From Nocardia macrotermitis (GTDB lineage Bacteria; Actinomycetota; Actinomycetes; Mycobacteriales; Mycobacteriaceae): a DNA stretch of 64,000 nt. Made by a program: the position numbers and the translations under genes. Shown here piece after piece: positions 8,345 through 17,705 of the stretch (positions are counted from its first letter, which is position 1; each line of letters starts with the position of its first letter). The stretch is taken from the NCBI RefSeq assembly GCF_009604405.1, contig NZ_WEGK01000008.1, positions 1 to 64,000 on the forward strand, written 5' to 3'. The notes under the pieces were generated by a model. The model saw only the letters and a program-made list of their open reading frames with translations, did not search any database and had not been told where the DNA came from.

Positions 8345-8508
8345 GCGGGAAATCCTATGTGGCAGCGCCGTGCTCGCGTGTCGCGCCCCGGCCGCGAACC
8401 ACCGCGCGTTGTGAGTGCGAACGAGGGTGCGGACTTGCCGCGTCCACCGAACTTACCGAGTAGTAACGTTAGCGCGGTCACAGGAGACGGCACGCGAGGA
8501 GCAGGACC

Positions 8509-10230
8509 ATGAGCCAGCGGGACACCGATTTCGACGTATTGATCGTCGGCTCCGGATTCGGCGGTAGTGTCACGGCGTTACGGCTGGTCGAAAAGGGTTA
8601 CCGGGTCGGGGTGTTGGAGGCCGGGCGGCGGTTCGCCGACGACGAGCTACCCGAGACCAGCTGGGATCTGCGCAAGTTCATCTGGGCGCCCAAACTCGGC
8701 TGCCTGGGGATTCAGCGCATCCATCTGCTGCGCGATGTGCTGATCCTGGGCGGCGCGGGGGTGGGTGGCGGTTCGCTCAACTACGCCAACACCCTGTATG
8801 TTCCGCCCGCGCCGTTCTTCGCCGATCCGCAGTGGCGCGATATCACCGACTGGCAGTCCGAGCTGACCCCCTACTACGAGCAGGCCCGCAAGATGCTCGG
8901 CGTGGTGCAGAACCCGCACATGACCCCCGCGGACGAGGTGTTCAAACAGGTCGCCGACGAGATGGGTTTCGGTGACACCTTCGTGCAGACGCCGGTCGGG
9001 GTGTTCTTCGGGGAGCCCGGAAAGACCGTCGCGGACCCGTATTTCGGTGGCGCGGGGCCCGAGCGCACCGGATGCACCGAATGCGGGGAATGTATGACCG
9101 GGTGCCGCCACGGGGCGAAGAACACACTGGTCAAGAATTATCTGTATCTCGCCGAACAGGCTGGGGCGCAGGTGTTTCCGCTGACCACGGTGACCGCGGT
9201 GCGGCCGCTGCCGGACGGCTCCTGGGAGGTCGGCACCGAGCGGACCGGGGCGTGGTTCCGCAGGTCGCCGCACACGCTGACCGCCTCGCACGTGGTGCTC
9301 GCGGCCGGGACCCGGGGCACCCAGCAGCTGTTGTTCGCCATGCGGGACAAGGGAATTCTGCCCGCGCTCTCGCCGCGGCTGGGTCAGCTGACCCGGACCA
9401 ATTCCGAGTCGATCGTGGGCGCGGCCACCCGCAAGGTGGATCCGGATCGCGATTTCACCCGGGGTGTGGCGATCACCTCCTCGATCCATCCGACCGCCGA
9501 TACGCATGTCGAGCCGGTGCGGTACGGCAAGGGATCCAATGCGATGGGGCTGTTGCAGACGCTGATGGTCGACGGTGGCGGCCGGATTCCGCGGTGGCTG
9601 CGTTTCGTGCTCGAGGTACTCAAGCATCCGGTGCGGCTGATCTCGATGCTGACGGTCCGGAACTGGAGTGAGCGCACCATCATCTCGCTGGTCATGCAGA
9701 ACCTGGACAATTCGATCACCACCTACACCAAGCGCGGGCTGTTCGGGCAGCGCACGATGAGCTCCAAACAGGGCCACGGACAACCGAATCCGACCTGGAT
9801 CCCGGCCGGTAACGAGGTGACGCGCAAGGTCGCGGACACCATCGGCGGGATCGCCGGGGGCAGTTGGGGTGAGGTGTTCAATATTCCGTTGACCGCGCAC
9901 TTCCTGGGTGGCGCGCCGATCGGTTCCGATGCCGAGCACGGGGTGATCGATCCGTATCACCGGGTGTACGGCTATCCGACGTTGAGTGTGGTGGACGGTG
10001 CGTCGGTGTCGGCGAATCTCGGGGTGAATCCGTCGCTGACCATCACCGCCCAGGCCGAGCGGGCCGCGGCGCTGTGGCCGAACAAGGGTGAGCAGGACTC
10101 CCGGCCCGAGCAGAGCGCGGGCTATCGCCGCATTTCCCCTGTCGCACCGCACAATCCGGTGGTGCCCGCGTCGGCTCCCGCGGCGCTGGTGCTGCCGATC
10201 GTGCAGATCACCGGCCGCGACAGCGCCTGA
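8509..10230 (+). CDS. GMC oxidoreductase, cholesterol oxidase-like (ChoD-like)
   Basis: A 573-residue FAD enzyme. The N-terminal dinucleotide fold has GSGFGGS at residues 14-20, followed by ILGGAGVGGGSLNYANT typical of GMC oxidoreductases. Four cysteines (Cys189, Cys192, Cys195, Cys199) form a CxxCxxCxxxC ferredoxin-like motif, as in mycobacterial ChoD relatives; whether they bind a cluster is unproven. The C-terminal GMC half carries the LGGAPIGSDAEHGV segment and ASVSANLGVNPSLTI. Mycobacterial ChoD is annotated as a cholesterol oxidase, although its activity on cholesterol is debated, so sterol-like alcohol oxidation is inferred. The ATG is preceded by GAGGAGCAGG. Divergent from lexA. Confidence 0.85.
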   Translation: MSQRDTDFDVLIVGSGFGGSVTALRLVEKGYRVGVLEAGRRFADDELPETSWDLRKFIWAPKLGCLGIQRIHLLRDVLILGGAGVGGGSLNYANTLYVPPAPFFADPQWRDITDWQSELTPYYEQARKMLGVVQNPHMTPADEVFKQVADEMGFGDTFVQTPVGVFFGEPGKTVADPYFGGAGPERTGCTECGECMTGCRHGAKNTLVKNYLYLAEQAGAQVFPLTTVTAVRPLPDGSWEVGTERTGAWFRRSPHTLTASHVVLAAGTRGTQQLLFAMRDKGILPALSPRLGQLTRTNSESIVGAATRKVDPDRDFTRGVAITSSIHPTADTHVEPVRYGKGSNAMGLLQTLMVDGGGRIPRWLRFVLEVLKHPVRLISMLTVRNWSERTIISLVMQNLDNSITTYTKRGLFGQRTMSSKQGHGQPNPTWIPAGNEVTRKVADTIGGIAGGSWGEVFNIPLTAHFLGGAPIGSDAEHGVIDPYHRVYGYPTLSVVDGASVSANLGVNPSLTITAQAERAAALWPNKGEQDSRPEQSAGYRRISPVAPHNPVVPASAPAALVLPIVQITGRDSA

Positions 10231-10246
10231 GCGCGCCGATACCGGA

Positions 10247-11362
10247 CTAGAGGTACGGCAGGATCTGCGGGATCGCCTCGACGGGGTGCGTGGCCTGGAT
10301 CGGGGCGCCGATCGAGGCCATCCGCCAGGTGCTGCCGTCGCGGTAGACCTTCGCGACGATCATGCCGGTGTGCGCGCCACCGGCCCGCAGGTTGCCGCGC
10401 GCGAGCTGCATGCCCGCAACGCCGTCGTCCATCCGCCAGAATGCCTCGCGGACGCGTTCGAAGGTGTGGCCCTTGTAGGAGGTCACCACGAACACCACCG
10501 CGGTGACATGCCGGGGCAGCTGTCCCAGATTCACGGTGATGATCTCGTCGTCACCCGCGCCGCTGCCGTCGACGTTGTCACCCGAGTGCCGGGCCGCGCC
10601 GCTGAGGGAGGCCAGCTGGTGGAAGTTGGCGCCGTCGACCACGCGGTCGCCGGCGAACATCAGAGCTGAGGCATCGAGATCGACCTCGACCTTGCGTAAT
10701 CCGCGCCCGCGCACCGGGTCCCAGCCCAGCGCCATCTTCACCAGGGTCAGGTCGCCGCTGCGGACGTTGTGCAGGGACACCTCCTGGCCCGGGGCCAGTT
10801 CGGCGGGGCCGCGATAGCCCGGATCCTGTTCGCCCGGACCGCTGACGCGCACGCCGTGCCCGGTCACCAGCGCGTCGAATCCGGCGTCGTAGCCCTCGCC
10901 GATCATCCGCAGCTGCCAGGCCCCGCCGACCCGGTCCAGGTCCAGGGCCACCACCACGCCCGCCCGGCCCAGACCGTCGACGACGTACTCGTACAACGGT
11001 TTTCCGCCCGGTCCCGCCACGCGCAGCACCGGCGCCTCGAAATCGCCGAAGTGCGCCTGCTGATCGGCGAGGTTCACGATCACCCGGACGTGTTCGACAT
11101 CCCGTGGCAGCGCGCGCAATTCGATCGACACACCCGGAATCTGCCCGTCCGCCAGGCGAATGCCGGGTCCGGAGTTCTGGTTGAAGAAGATCAGATCGCG
11201 TTCGCCGCGGACCCGCCCGGCCGAATTCAACAGCAGCGCCGAGACATCGATCGGCTCGCTGTGTTGTACGGATACGGTGAGATCCCCGACTGTCAGATGG
11301 TCGATCTGTCCCTTGGTCAGCTGTGCGGCCACCCGACCATGGTACGTCCAGGGCACGGACAT
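10247..11362 (-). CDS. tandem TerD-domain protein
   Basis: A 371-residue protein with two TerD-like domains in tandem (about 1-190 and 195-371). Each has the calcium-binding beta-sandwich pattern: the first shows SALLLNSAGRVRGERDLIFFNQ and the second DLDASALMFAGDRVVDGANFH with a DDEIITVNLGQLP strand. TerD/CABP proteins occur in tellurite-resistance and stress clusters and are thought to be Ca2+-binding stress proteins. No other ter gene lies nearby. It converges with the oxidase gene (17-bp gap) and is divergent from the DUF2599 lipoprotein gene. Confidence 0.85.
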   Translation of the reverse strand: MSVPWTYHGRVAAQLTKGQIDHLTVGDLTVSVQHSEPIDVSALLLNSAGRVRGERDLIFFNQNSGPGIRLADGQIPGVSIELRALPRDVEHVRVIVNLADQQAHFGDFEAPVLRVAGPGGKPLYEYVVDGLGRAGVVVALDLDRVGGAWQLRMIGEGYDAGFDALVTGHGVRVSGPGEQDPGYRGPAELAPGQEVSLHNVRSGDLTLVKMALGWDPVRGRGLRKVEVDLDASALMFAGDRVVDGANFHQLASLSGAARHSGDNVDGSGAGDDEIITVNLGQLPRHVTAVVFVVTSYKGHTFERVREAFWRMDDGVAGMQLARGNLRAGGAHTGMIVAKVYRDGSTWRMASIGAPIQATHPVEAIPQILPYL

Positions 11363-11460
11363 GTCGGGCAGGACGGGCGTGCCCGATCGGCCGCCACCGG
11401 TGCGCGCGATCGCACGCGGTACGGTTGCGGGCGGGACGGAACTTGCGAAGGGGGCCTTGG

Positions 11461-11988
11461 ATGAGGTGTGTGATCACCCGGCCGCTGGTGTCGATACTGG
11501 CGCTGGCGGCGTTGGCGGCCAGTGGTTGCGGCGCGGCCGACGAATCCGCGCCGGTCGCGGTCGGCACCGTCGCGCCCGCCCCGTCCACCGCGGCCCCGGC
11601 CACCACGCATCCGGCCAGCTCCGCGGCCGCGACCACGACCGCGAGCGCTCCGACCACCGATCCGTTTCCGAACAGCCCGCTCATCGATCACACGCAGTGG
11701 ACCGAGGACACCGACGGCCGCCGCCTGCACGTCTATCCCACGACCGCGGGCCGGGAGGACTGGTTCCCGGCCGCGCTGAACCGCGCCTGGGGTGAGGTGT
11801 TGAAGGACGCGCCCGAGGCCAACACCCCGGGCATGTACGACCAGTTCGAATGCCATTGGCAGTGGGCGCGACTGGTCTCGCCGAACAAGCCGAGCTGGAA
11901 CCTCGAACCGTGGCGGCCCGCGGTCGGGTACGACGCGACCGTGCAGGCGCTGTGCAATCCGGGCGGCCCCGATCCGGCGGGCAAGTGA
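11461..11988 (+). CDS. DUF2599 lipoprotein
   Basis: A 175-residue lipoprotein. The signal peptide ends in the lipobox LAASGC with lipidated Cys23. A Thr/Ala/Pro-rich linker (residues 30-65) is followed by a DUF2599 domain: IDHTQWTED, MYDQFECHWQWA and SWNLEPWRPAVGY with a final C-N-P-G. DUF2599 proteins are found outside the membrane of actinomycetes and have no known function. ATG 11461 was preferred over the longer upstream frame because it gives the signal peptide and has GAAGGGG upstream. Monocistronic, divergent from the TerD gene. Confidence 0.82.
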   Translation: MRCVITRPLVSILALAALAASGCGAADESAPVAVGTVAPAPSTAAPATTHPASSAAATTTASAPTTDPFPNSPLIDHTQWTEDTDGRRLHVYPTTAGREDWFPAALNRAWGEVLKDAPEANTPGMYDQFECHWQWARLVSPNKPSWNLEPWRPAVGYDATVQALCNPGGPDPAGK

Positions 11989-12128
11989 TCCGGTAGCCGG
12001 TAAGTGACCGGGTATCCTGCACCGATTGCGGCCGCGAAAGTCGTTGTCGGCGACACTCTTCGAACAACTCGCCGAATGTGCGTATCGTTGAACGGGTCGG
12101 AGCGTACGAGCCGAAGGGAGCGTCGCGT

Positions 12129-13460
12129 TTGCGGTCAGCTGTATCCGGGTCTGTCCCCGCTCCGCATCCGGCGGTCCGGGCTCCCGCGCCGAACCCGCCC
12201 GGGTCCGGGCCGATAACCCCACCGCCGGAACCGATCTCACCGGCGGCGGTGCGCCGATTGTTCCCCGCGGTGGCCGCGTCGCCGCAGATCTATCTGGACA
12301 GCGCCTCGACCACGCAGAAGCCCGCGCCGGTGATCGCGGCGGTCGAGGGGTATCTGCGCGAGCGCACCGCCAATGCCGGGCGCGGCAGTTATCCGTGGGC
12401 CACGACGCTGACCCGCACCATCGCCGACGTGCGTGAACGCACCGCGACGCTGCTGGGCGCCGCGCCGCAGGAGATCGTCTTCACCCCGGGGGCGACGGCG
12501 GGCCTGAACGCGGTGGCGTTGAGCTGGGGGCTGGCGAATCTGCGCGACGGTGACGAAATCCTGTACAGCCCACGCGATCACGCCTCGAACGTGTATCCGT
12601 GGTTGCATCTGCGGGACACCCTGGCGCGGTTCGGTCACCGGATCCGGCTGGTCCCCTATCGGGTCACCGCGCTCGGTGAGGCCGATACCGCCGATATCGC
12701 GGATCGGTTGTCGCCCCGGACGCGGCTGATCACGGTGAGTCACCTGCATCATGTGTTCGGTGCGGTGAACACCCTGGAAGAGGTGCGGGATCGGCTCGAT
12801 CCGGGGGTGCTGCTGTGTTTCGATTGCAGTCAGAGCGGCGGGCATGTGCCGATCGATGTCACCGAGTTGCGCGCGGATTTCGCGGTGTTGTCCGCGCACA
12901 AGATGTTCGGTGCGCCCGGCACCGGTGTGCTCTATTGCGCTCGGCGCGTGCACGAGCAGCTGGTGCCGTTCCTGCCCGGCGGGAATTCCGGTGTGGCACC
13001 GGATGATTCGGGTCTGGCGTATGCCGCGATGCCCGAGCGGCTCGAGGGTGGCACGCACAATATTCCCGGCATCCTGGCCCTGGGGGCGGCGCTCGAGGTC
13101 CTCGAGCGGATCGGTGTCGAGCTCGTCGCCGAGCACAATCGGGTGCTGACGCGGCGGCTCATCGACGGCCTGCGCCCGCTGCCCGGACTCGAGTTCACCC
13201 CGGGCCCCGCGCACGCGCCGTGCGAGATCGGTTACGGCACAGTGTCGTTCACTCTCGCCGGGATCGGTTCCACGGATCTGGGGTTCGTGCTGGCCGAGGC
13301 CGGGTTCCTGGTTCGCACCGGCGCGCACTGCGTACCGCCCGCCGATGGCCGGGACGACGCGGATTCGGTCCGGGTCAGCACGCACATCTACACCACCGCC
13401 GACGATATCGACCGATTCGTCGGATATCTCGCCGAGATCGCCAGGGAGGTCGGACCATGA
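12129..13460 (+). CDS. class V aminotransferase / SufS-like cysteine desulfurase
   Basis: A PLP enzyme of the class V (SufS/CsdA) family, 443 residues from TTG 12129 (AAGGGA nine bases upstream); ATG 12078 is a longer alternative. Landmarks: IYLDSASTTQKP at the N-terminus, SHLHHVFGAVN, the PLP lysine in SAHKMFGAPGTG and, near the C-terminus, the catalytic-cysteine loop VRTGAHC. It could mobilise sulfur from cysteine as a persulfide, but the surroundings are not a suf or isc operon. Instead it opens a four-gene overlapping operon with an HMA protein, a Y4yA-like enzyme and a cysteine synthase-rhodanese fusion. A role as a sulfur donor or as an epimerase/lyase in making a small molecule is inferred. 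Its stop overlaps the next ATG (ATGA). Confidence 0.82.
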   Translation: MRSAVSGSVPAPHPAVRAPAPNPPGSGPITPPPEPISPAAVRRLFPAVAASPQIYLDSASTTQKPAPVIAAVEGYLRERTANAGRGSYPWATTLTRTIADVRERTATLLGAAPQEIVFTPGATAGLNAVALSWGLANLRDGDEILYSPRDHASNVYPWLHLRDTLARFGHRIRLVPYRVTALGEADTADIADRLSPRTRLITVSHLHHVFGAVNTLEEVRDRLDPGVLLCFDCSQSGGHVPIDVTELRADFAVLSAHKMFGAPGTGVLYCARRVHEQLVPFLPGGNSGVAPDDSGLAYAAMPERLEGGTHNIPGILALGAALEVLERIGVELVAEHNRVLTRRLIDGLRPLPGLEFTPGPAHAPCEIGYGTVSFTLAGIGSTDLGFVLAEAGFLVRTGAHCVPPADGRDDADSVRVSTHIYTTADDIDRFVGYLAEIAREVGP

Positions 13461-14749
13461 CTCTCAGCCCGCCACACCCGCGTTACGATCGGCGTGCGGC
13501 CGCACGCGTGCTCGCGACACTGGCCCGGCCGGGCCTTTTCGATCGGCTGCCACCGGTGGGCGCGACGCGGATCGAGTACACCCGTACGGTGATGCGGCCC
13601 GAACCGGACGGTCATCTGACGCTCTCGCAGCGGATGTATCTGGAGCGGTTCATGCGGCCGTGTCGTCCCGATCAGGTCACCAGCGCCTCCCATCGCATCA
13701 CCTGGACCGACAGCGACGGCATCCCCAATACCGGGCATGTGCGCGGCGACGGGCTCGGGCCGATCGTGCCGATCGCCACCCGCGAGGCGGTACTGGCGCT
13801 GTGGCGGGCGCTGGAGGTCGATTCCGCACTCGCCGAACGTATTTCGGCGCTGCCGCAATCCGATCGCAAGGTTCTCGAGGGCACCACCACCGATCACGAT
13901 CCGATCGATGTCTTCCGGGTCGGTATCGAGGCGACCGGGCGGGCGCTGGCGCAGCACGCGCTGCTCGCGCACCTCACCTCGTATCGCACACCGGTCGGAT
14001 TCGCCTGCGGGATGCGCGATTCGGGTGTTTTCGGGGCGGTGGCCACGCGCTGGTACTGGGAGTTGCAGGCCTCGACGTATCGACGCGGGATGATTCCGGT
14101 GAGTTTCGCCGCGCAGCCCGACGGCACCGTCCGCTACACCGCCGACACCGTGGCCACGCTGCGCGCGATGAAGGACGCCACCATCGCCGACGCGCACGCG
14201 GTCATGCGCCGCGCCACCACCACCGAGGGTTTGTCGGTGTCCGCGGCGATCGAGAAGTACCACGACGAGCTGGATCTGATCTCGCGTCAGTACGCGCTGC
14301 TGCCACCGGGCACCCGTCCGGCGTGTCTGGCCGCGATGCCGCATCGGCTCGACGGTGAGCACTACAGCGTGTTGCCGATGGTGGTGGACGGGTTCGTGGA
14401 GTTGTTCACCGCGATCGTGCCGCGGTTGCGCATCGCCGAGGTCGCCGATGACACCGTGCACGACGACGGGGCGCTCGACGCGGAGAATCAGGTGTTCCAC
14501 GTGCCGGATATGAACTGCAAGCATTGCGTGCGCACCATCACCGGGGTGCTGGAGTCGATGCGGATCCGGGTGCACGATATCGATCTGATCAGTAAGCGGG
14601 TGGTGGCGGAGTTCCGGAGTCCGCGTAATCGGCATCGAGCGTTCGAGGCGTTGCGGGACAGCGGATACAACCCGGCGCTCGCCGCGCCCGCCCATGTCGC
14701 GGCGGCGACATCCGAAATCGCTGCCGCACGACCCGAGATCGCCCGATGA
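13457..14749 (+). CDS. unknown protein with C-terminal heavy-metal-associated (HMA) domain
   Basis: A 430-residue protein. Residues 1-340 form a soluble, mainly helical region I do not recognise. Residues 345-415 form a heavy-metal-associated domain with the MNCKHC metal site (Met352, Cys354, Cys357) and the typical SGYNP ending. HMA domains carry soft metals such as Cu(I), Zn or Hg and usually occur in chaperones or P-type ATPases; a soluble fusion to an unknown enzyme-like domain within a PLP-enzyme operon is unusual. The ATG overlaps the preceding TGA. The product may insert or sense metal for the operon product, which is inference. Confidence 0.72.
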   Translation: MTLSPPHPRYDRRAAARVLATLARPGLFDRLPPVGATRIEYTRTVMRPEPDGHLTLSQRMYLERFMRPCRPDQVTSASHRITWTDSDGIPNTGHVRGDGLGPIVPIATREAVLALWRALEVDSALAERISALPQSDRKVLEGTTTDHDPIDVFRVGIEATGRALAQHALLAHLTSYRTPVGFACGMRDSGVFGAVATRWYWELQASTYRRGMIPVSFAAQPDGTVRYTADTVATLRAMKDATIADAHAVMRRATTTEGLSVSAAIEKYHDELDLISRQYALLPPGTRPACLAAMPHRLDGEHYSVLPMVVDGFVELFTAIVPRLRIAEVADDTVHDDGALDAENQVFHVPDMNCKHCVRTITGVLESMRIRVHDIDLISKRVVAEFRSPRNRHRAFEALRDSGYNPALAAPAHVAAATSEIAAARPEIAR

Positions 14750-14774
14750 GGACGGTTCCGTCCTCGGAAGGCAA

Positions 14775-16352
14775 GTGCGCCAGTCGTTCTCGGGGGTGCC
14801 GGTCGTGAATGACGGTCGCGCGGTCGCCGCGCCGGGGCTTCCGGCGAAAGTCCATACGCTGGTGCGGGCGTTCCTGGACACGCCCGGCGCGGTGCAGGGG
14901 GCGGTGAGGCGGTTCGACTCCCCCGCGCATCTGTTGTTCCCGCAGGTGTTCGCGGAGAATCTGGGCCGGATGCGGTCGGTGCTGGATGGGCAGCTGTCGC
15001 GGTATCGGATCTGCTACGCGCACAAGGCGAATCGTTCGCGGGCGCTGCTGCGGACTGCCGCGGCAGCCGGTATCGCGGTCGATGTGGCCTCGCGGCAGGA
15101 GTTGGCCGCCGCTGTCGGGGTGGGGTTTCCCGCGACGTCGATCGAGGCGACCGGGCCCAAGGGTGAGCGGTTTCTGCGGGAGCTGGTCGAGGCCGGGGTG
15201 AGCGTCAATGTGGACAATCCGTGGGAGTTGGAGCGGCTCGCCGAGTTGGCTCGGGACCATTCGAGAGTTCCTGTGCTGCTGCGGATCTCGGGTTTCCGGA
15301 ACAGTGCGGTGAGTCGGTTCGGTATCGCGGTGGGTGAGGCCGGGCAGGCGTTGCGGGTCCTCGCGGCGCATCGTGAGCGGCTCGATCTGCGGGGGCTTGC
15401 CTTTCACATCGATTCCGGGGAACCCGCCGAACGGCTGCGGGCCGCCGAGGCTTGCCTGGAATTGATCGAGGCGGCGTATTCCTATGATCTGGCCCCGTCG
15501 GTGCTGGATATCGGTGGTGGGTTCCGGCAGGTGTTCACCGCGGATGTCGAGCGTTTCGACGCGTATGTGCTGGCGTTGCGCGAATCACTGCTGGGGCGGG
15601 GTGAGCCGATGACGTGGGGCGGCAACACTTTCGGCTATCAGGTCGAGGGCGCCGGGGTGCACGGGACGCCGGTGTTCCACAAGTACGCCAATACCGTTTC
15701 CGCGACCCGCATGCTCGACGAGTTGCTCGGCGCGCCGCTCGAGGGGCACGGTGGGCGCACGTTCGCTCAGGTTGTCACCGAGAACATGCTCGAGGTCTGG
15801 CTCGAGCCCGGTAAGTCGCTGGTCGATCATGCCGGAATCACCGTCGCCCGGGTCGAATTCGTCAAGCGCGCGGCCGATGGCAGTGTGCTGGTGAATGTGG
15901 ATCTCTCGCGTGATTCCGTCACTCCGGCCGATCAGGAGGTCATGGTGGATCCGCTGGTGTTGCCCGGTAGCGCTCGCCGCGATGCGTCCGGATCCGATTG
16001 TGCCGCATGTGATTCGAGCGCCGATGCGGCGGGTGAGCCGGGCCGGGTGGGGGTGTACTTCGCCGGGCGGCTGTGCCTCGAGCGTGATCTGATCACCAAT
16101 CACAAGGTGTGGCTGGAGTCCGTGCCGCGGCCCGGTGATCTGGTGGTGTTCCCGAATACCGCCGCGTATCACATGGATCTGTCGGCGGCCTCGGCGGCGA
16201 TGCACGAACCGCCGCCCAAGCTCGCGGTCATCGGTGACGGGCAACAGTTCCGGATCTGTCGTGACGAGGAGTACGACCCCGCGCCGGTCACCGATCGCGG
16301 CGGGTACTCCGTGGTCGAGGCGCTGCACGCCGCCGCCGACGGGGTCGCCTGA
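14775..16352 (+). CDS. Y4yA-like PLP enzyme (DAP/ornithine decarboxylase fold, type III)
   Basis: A fold-type III PLP enzyme of about 525 residues, resembling the Y4yA family and diaminopimelate/ornithine decarboxylases. The PLP lysine lies in RICYAHKANRSR; SVLDIGGGFRQVF is the glycine-rich phosphate-binding loop and VWLEPGKSLVDHAG precedes the substrate site. The C-terminus shows GRLCLERDLITNHKVWL and a YHMDLSA region that completes the beta domain. It is longer than diaminopimelate decarboxylase (about 450) because of insertions. GTG 14775 was chosen for the GGAAGG just upstream; ATG 14694 would overlap the preceding gene by 56 bp. Likely reaction: decarboxylation or racemisation of an amino-acid intermediate. 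The stop overlaps the next ATG (TGATG). Confidence 0.78.
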   Translation: MRQSFSGVPVVNDGRAVAAPGLPAKVHTLVRAFLDTPGAVQGAVRRFDSPAHLLFPQVFAENLGRMRSVLDGQLSRYRICYAHKANRSRALLRTAAAAGIAVDVASRQELAAAVGVGFPATSIEATGPKGERFLRELVEAGVSVNVDNPWELERLAELARDHSRVPVLLRISGFRNSAVSRFGIAVGEAGQALRVLAAHRERLDLRGLAFHIDSGEPAERLRAAEACLELIEAAYSYDLAPSVLDIGGGFRQVFTADVERFDAYVLALRESLLGRGEPMTWGGNTFGYQVEGAGVHGTPVFHKYANTVSATRMLDELLGAPLEGHGGRTFAQVVTENMLEVWLEPGKSLVDHAGITVARVEFVKRAADGSVLVNVDLSRDSVTPADQEVMVDPLVLPGSARRDASGSDCAACDSSADAAGEPGRVGVYFAGRLCLERDLITNHKVWLESVPRPGDLVVFPNTAAYHMDLSAASAAMHEPPPKLAVIGDGQQFRICRDEEYDPAPVTDRGGYSVVEALHAAADGVA

Positions 16353-17692
16353 TGCGCTACGACCACATCACCGAACTCATCGGCAACACCCCGCTGCTGC
16401 GGCTGGATCCGGCCGTGCACGGGCTCGAGAACGTCGAGCTCTACGCGAAGCTGGAGTCCTGCAACCCGTTCGGCTCGGTGAAGGACCGGGTGGCGTGGGC
16501 GATGATCAGCGACGATATCGACGCGATCGCCGAGCACGGGCGGACGCTGATCGAGGCGTCCAGCGGTAATACCGCCAAGGCGCTGCGCATTCTGGGGGCG
16601 ATGCGCGGGGTCGAACTGCATGCGATCACCAATCGGATCAAGGTCGGTGAGGTGCGTGATCTGCTGCAACTGTTCGGCGCCAGGATCCAGGAGTTGCCCG
16701 GCCTGTCCGAATGCCCGGACCCGACCACGCCCAACGACGTGTACTCGGTGATCGAGGCGACGATGGCCAAACATCCTGGGGCATACCATCATCCGTCGCA
16801 GTACACCAACGAGAAGAATATCGAGGCGCACTATCACGGCACCGGCCGGGAGATCCACGAGGACCTCGGCGGGCGGGGCGTGGACTATCTGATCGGCGGG
16901 CTGGGTACCACCGGATCGACTCGGGGCACGGCCAGTTATCTGCGCAAGCACAATCCCGAATTGCGTACCGTCGCGGTCGTTTCCGAACGTGGCGACTTCA
17001 TTCCCGGGATCCGGTCCGAGACCGAGATGTGGGATGTGGGGCTGTTCCGGCCCGAGTTCTACGACCGCGTCATGACCGTCACCGCCGCGCACGCGATCGA
17101 GGGGACGCTCGAGCTGGCCACCGGGTACGGCGTGCTGGCCGGGCCGACCAGCGGGGCGGCCTATGCCGCGGCGGTCGAACATCTGGGCGCGCTCGATCGT
17201 TCGGCGGTGTCCCGCGATGATCCGGTGGTGGCGGTGGTCGTCGTGTGTGATCGGATCGAACCGTACCTGTCGTACATCAAGAAGCGGCGACCGGATCTGT
17301 TCGGCCGCAACGATTCCCGGGCCGCCGCGCCCGACGCGGACGAACTCGCGGCGGTGCCCGTGGTGAGTCCGGACGCACTCGAGCGGCTCGACGGCCGGGC
17401 CGAGGGTGCGGTGCCGCCGGTCGTGGTCGATACCCGGGGCGCGATGGCGTACCGGATCGGGCACGTCCCGGGGTCGCTCAATATTCGTGACGATCAACTG
17501 GACGATATGTTCGCCCAGGGCATTCCGTTCTCCCGCAGTCGTCCGCTGGTGTTCGTGTGCCCGGTCGGTGAGGTGTCGCGGCGGTTCGCGGCGCGGGCCC
17601 GGCGCGCCGGATTCGACGCGAGCAGCCTGGACGGCGGCATCCTGGCCTGGCGCGATGCCGGCAAACCCCTCGAAGGCTCACCACGCGGGTGA
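16352..17692 (+). CDS. cysteine synthase-like PLP enzyme fused to rhodanese
   Basis: A 446-residue two-domain protein. Residues 1-320 are a fold-type II beta-substituting enzyme (CysK/SbnA-like): IGNTPLLRL, PLP Lys44 in NPFGSVKDR, SSGNTAKAL and GLGTTGSTRG. Residues 340-446 are a rhodanese domain with VVVDTRGAMAYRIGHVPGS and active-site Cys403 in VCPVGEVSR. The rhodanese could supply or accept sulfane sulfur for the beta-replacement reaction, giving a thiol- or persulfide-containing amino acid. It is the last gene of the four-gene operon, joined by a 1-bp stop/start overlap, and converges with the SEDS gene 13 bp away. Substrate choice between O-acetyl- and O-phosphoserine cannot be settled by eye. 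Confidence 0.83.
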   Translation: MRYDHITELIGNTPLLRLDPAVHGLENVELYAKLESCNPFGSVKDRVAWAMISDDIDAIAEHGRTLIEASSGNTAKALRILGAMRGVELHAITNRIKVGEVRDLLQLFGARIQELPGLSECPDPTTPNDVYSVIEATMAKHPGAYHHPSQYTNEKNIEAHYHGTGREIHEDLGGRGVDYLIGGLGTTGSTRGTASYLRKHNPELRTVAVVSERGDFIPGIRSETEMWDVGLFRPEFYDRVMTVTAAHAIEGTLELATGYGVLAGPTSGAAYAAAVEHLGALDRSAVSRDDPVVAVVVVCDRIEPYLSYIKKRRPDLFGRNDSRAAAPDADELAAVPVVSPDALERLDGRAEGAVPPVVVDTRGAMAYRIGHVPGSLNIRDDQLDDMFAQGIPFSRSRPLVFVCPVGEVSRRFAARARRAGFDASSLDGGILAWRDAGKPLEGSPRG

Positions 17693-17705
17693 ACCGTCGG
17701 GACGG

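Noticed and set aside
8453..8470. TTAC/GTAA repeat and AACGTT before the cholesterol oxidase gene as a KstR site
   Set aside because: It does not match the KstR or KstR2 consensus; too short to claim an operator.
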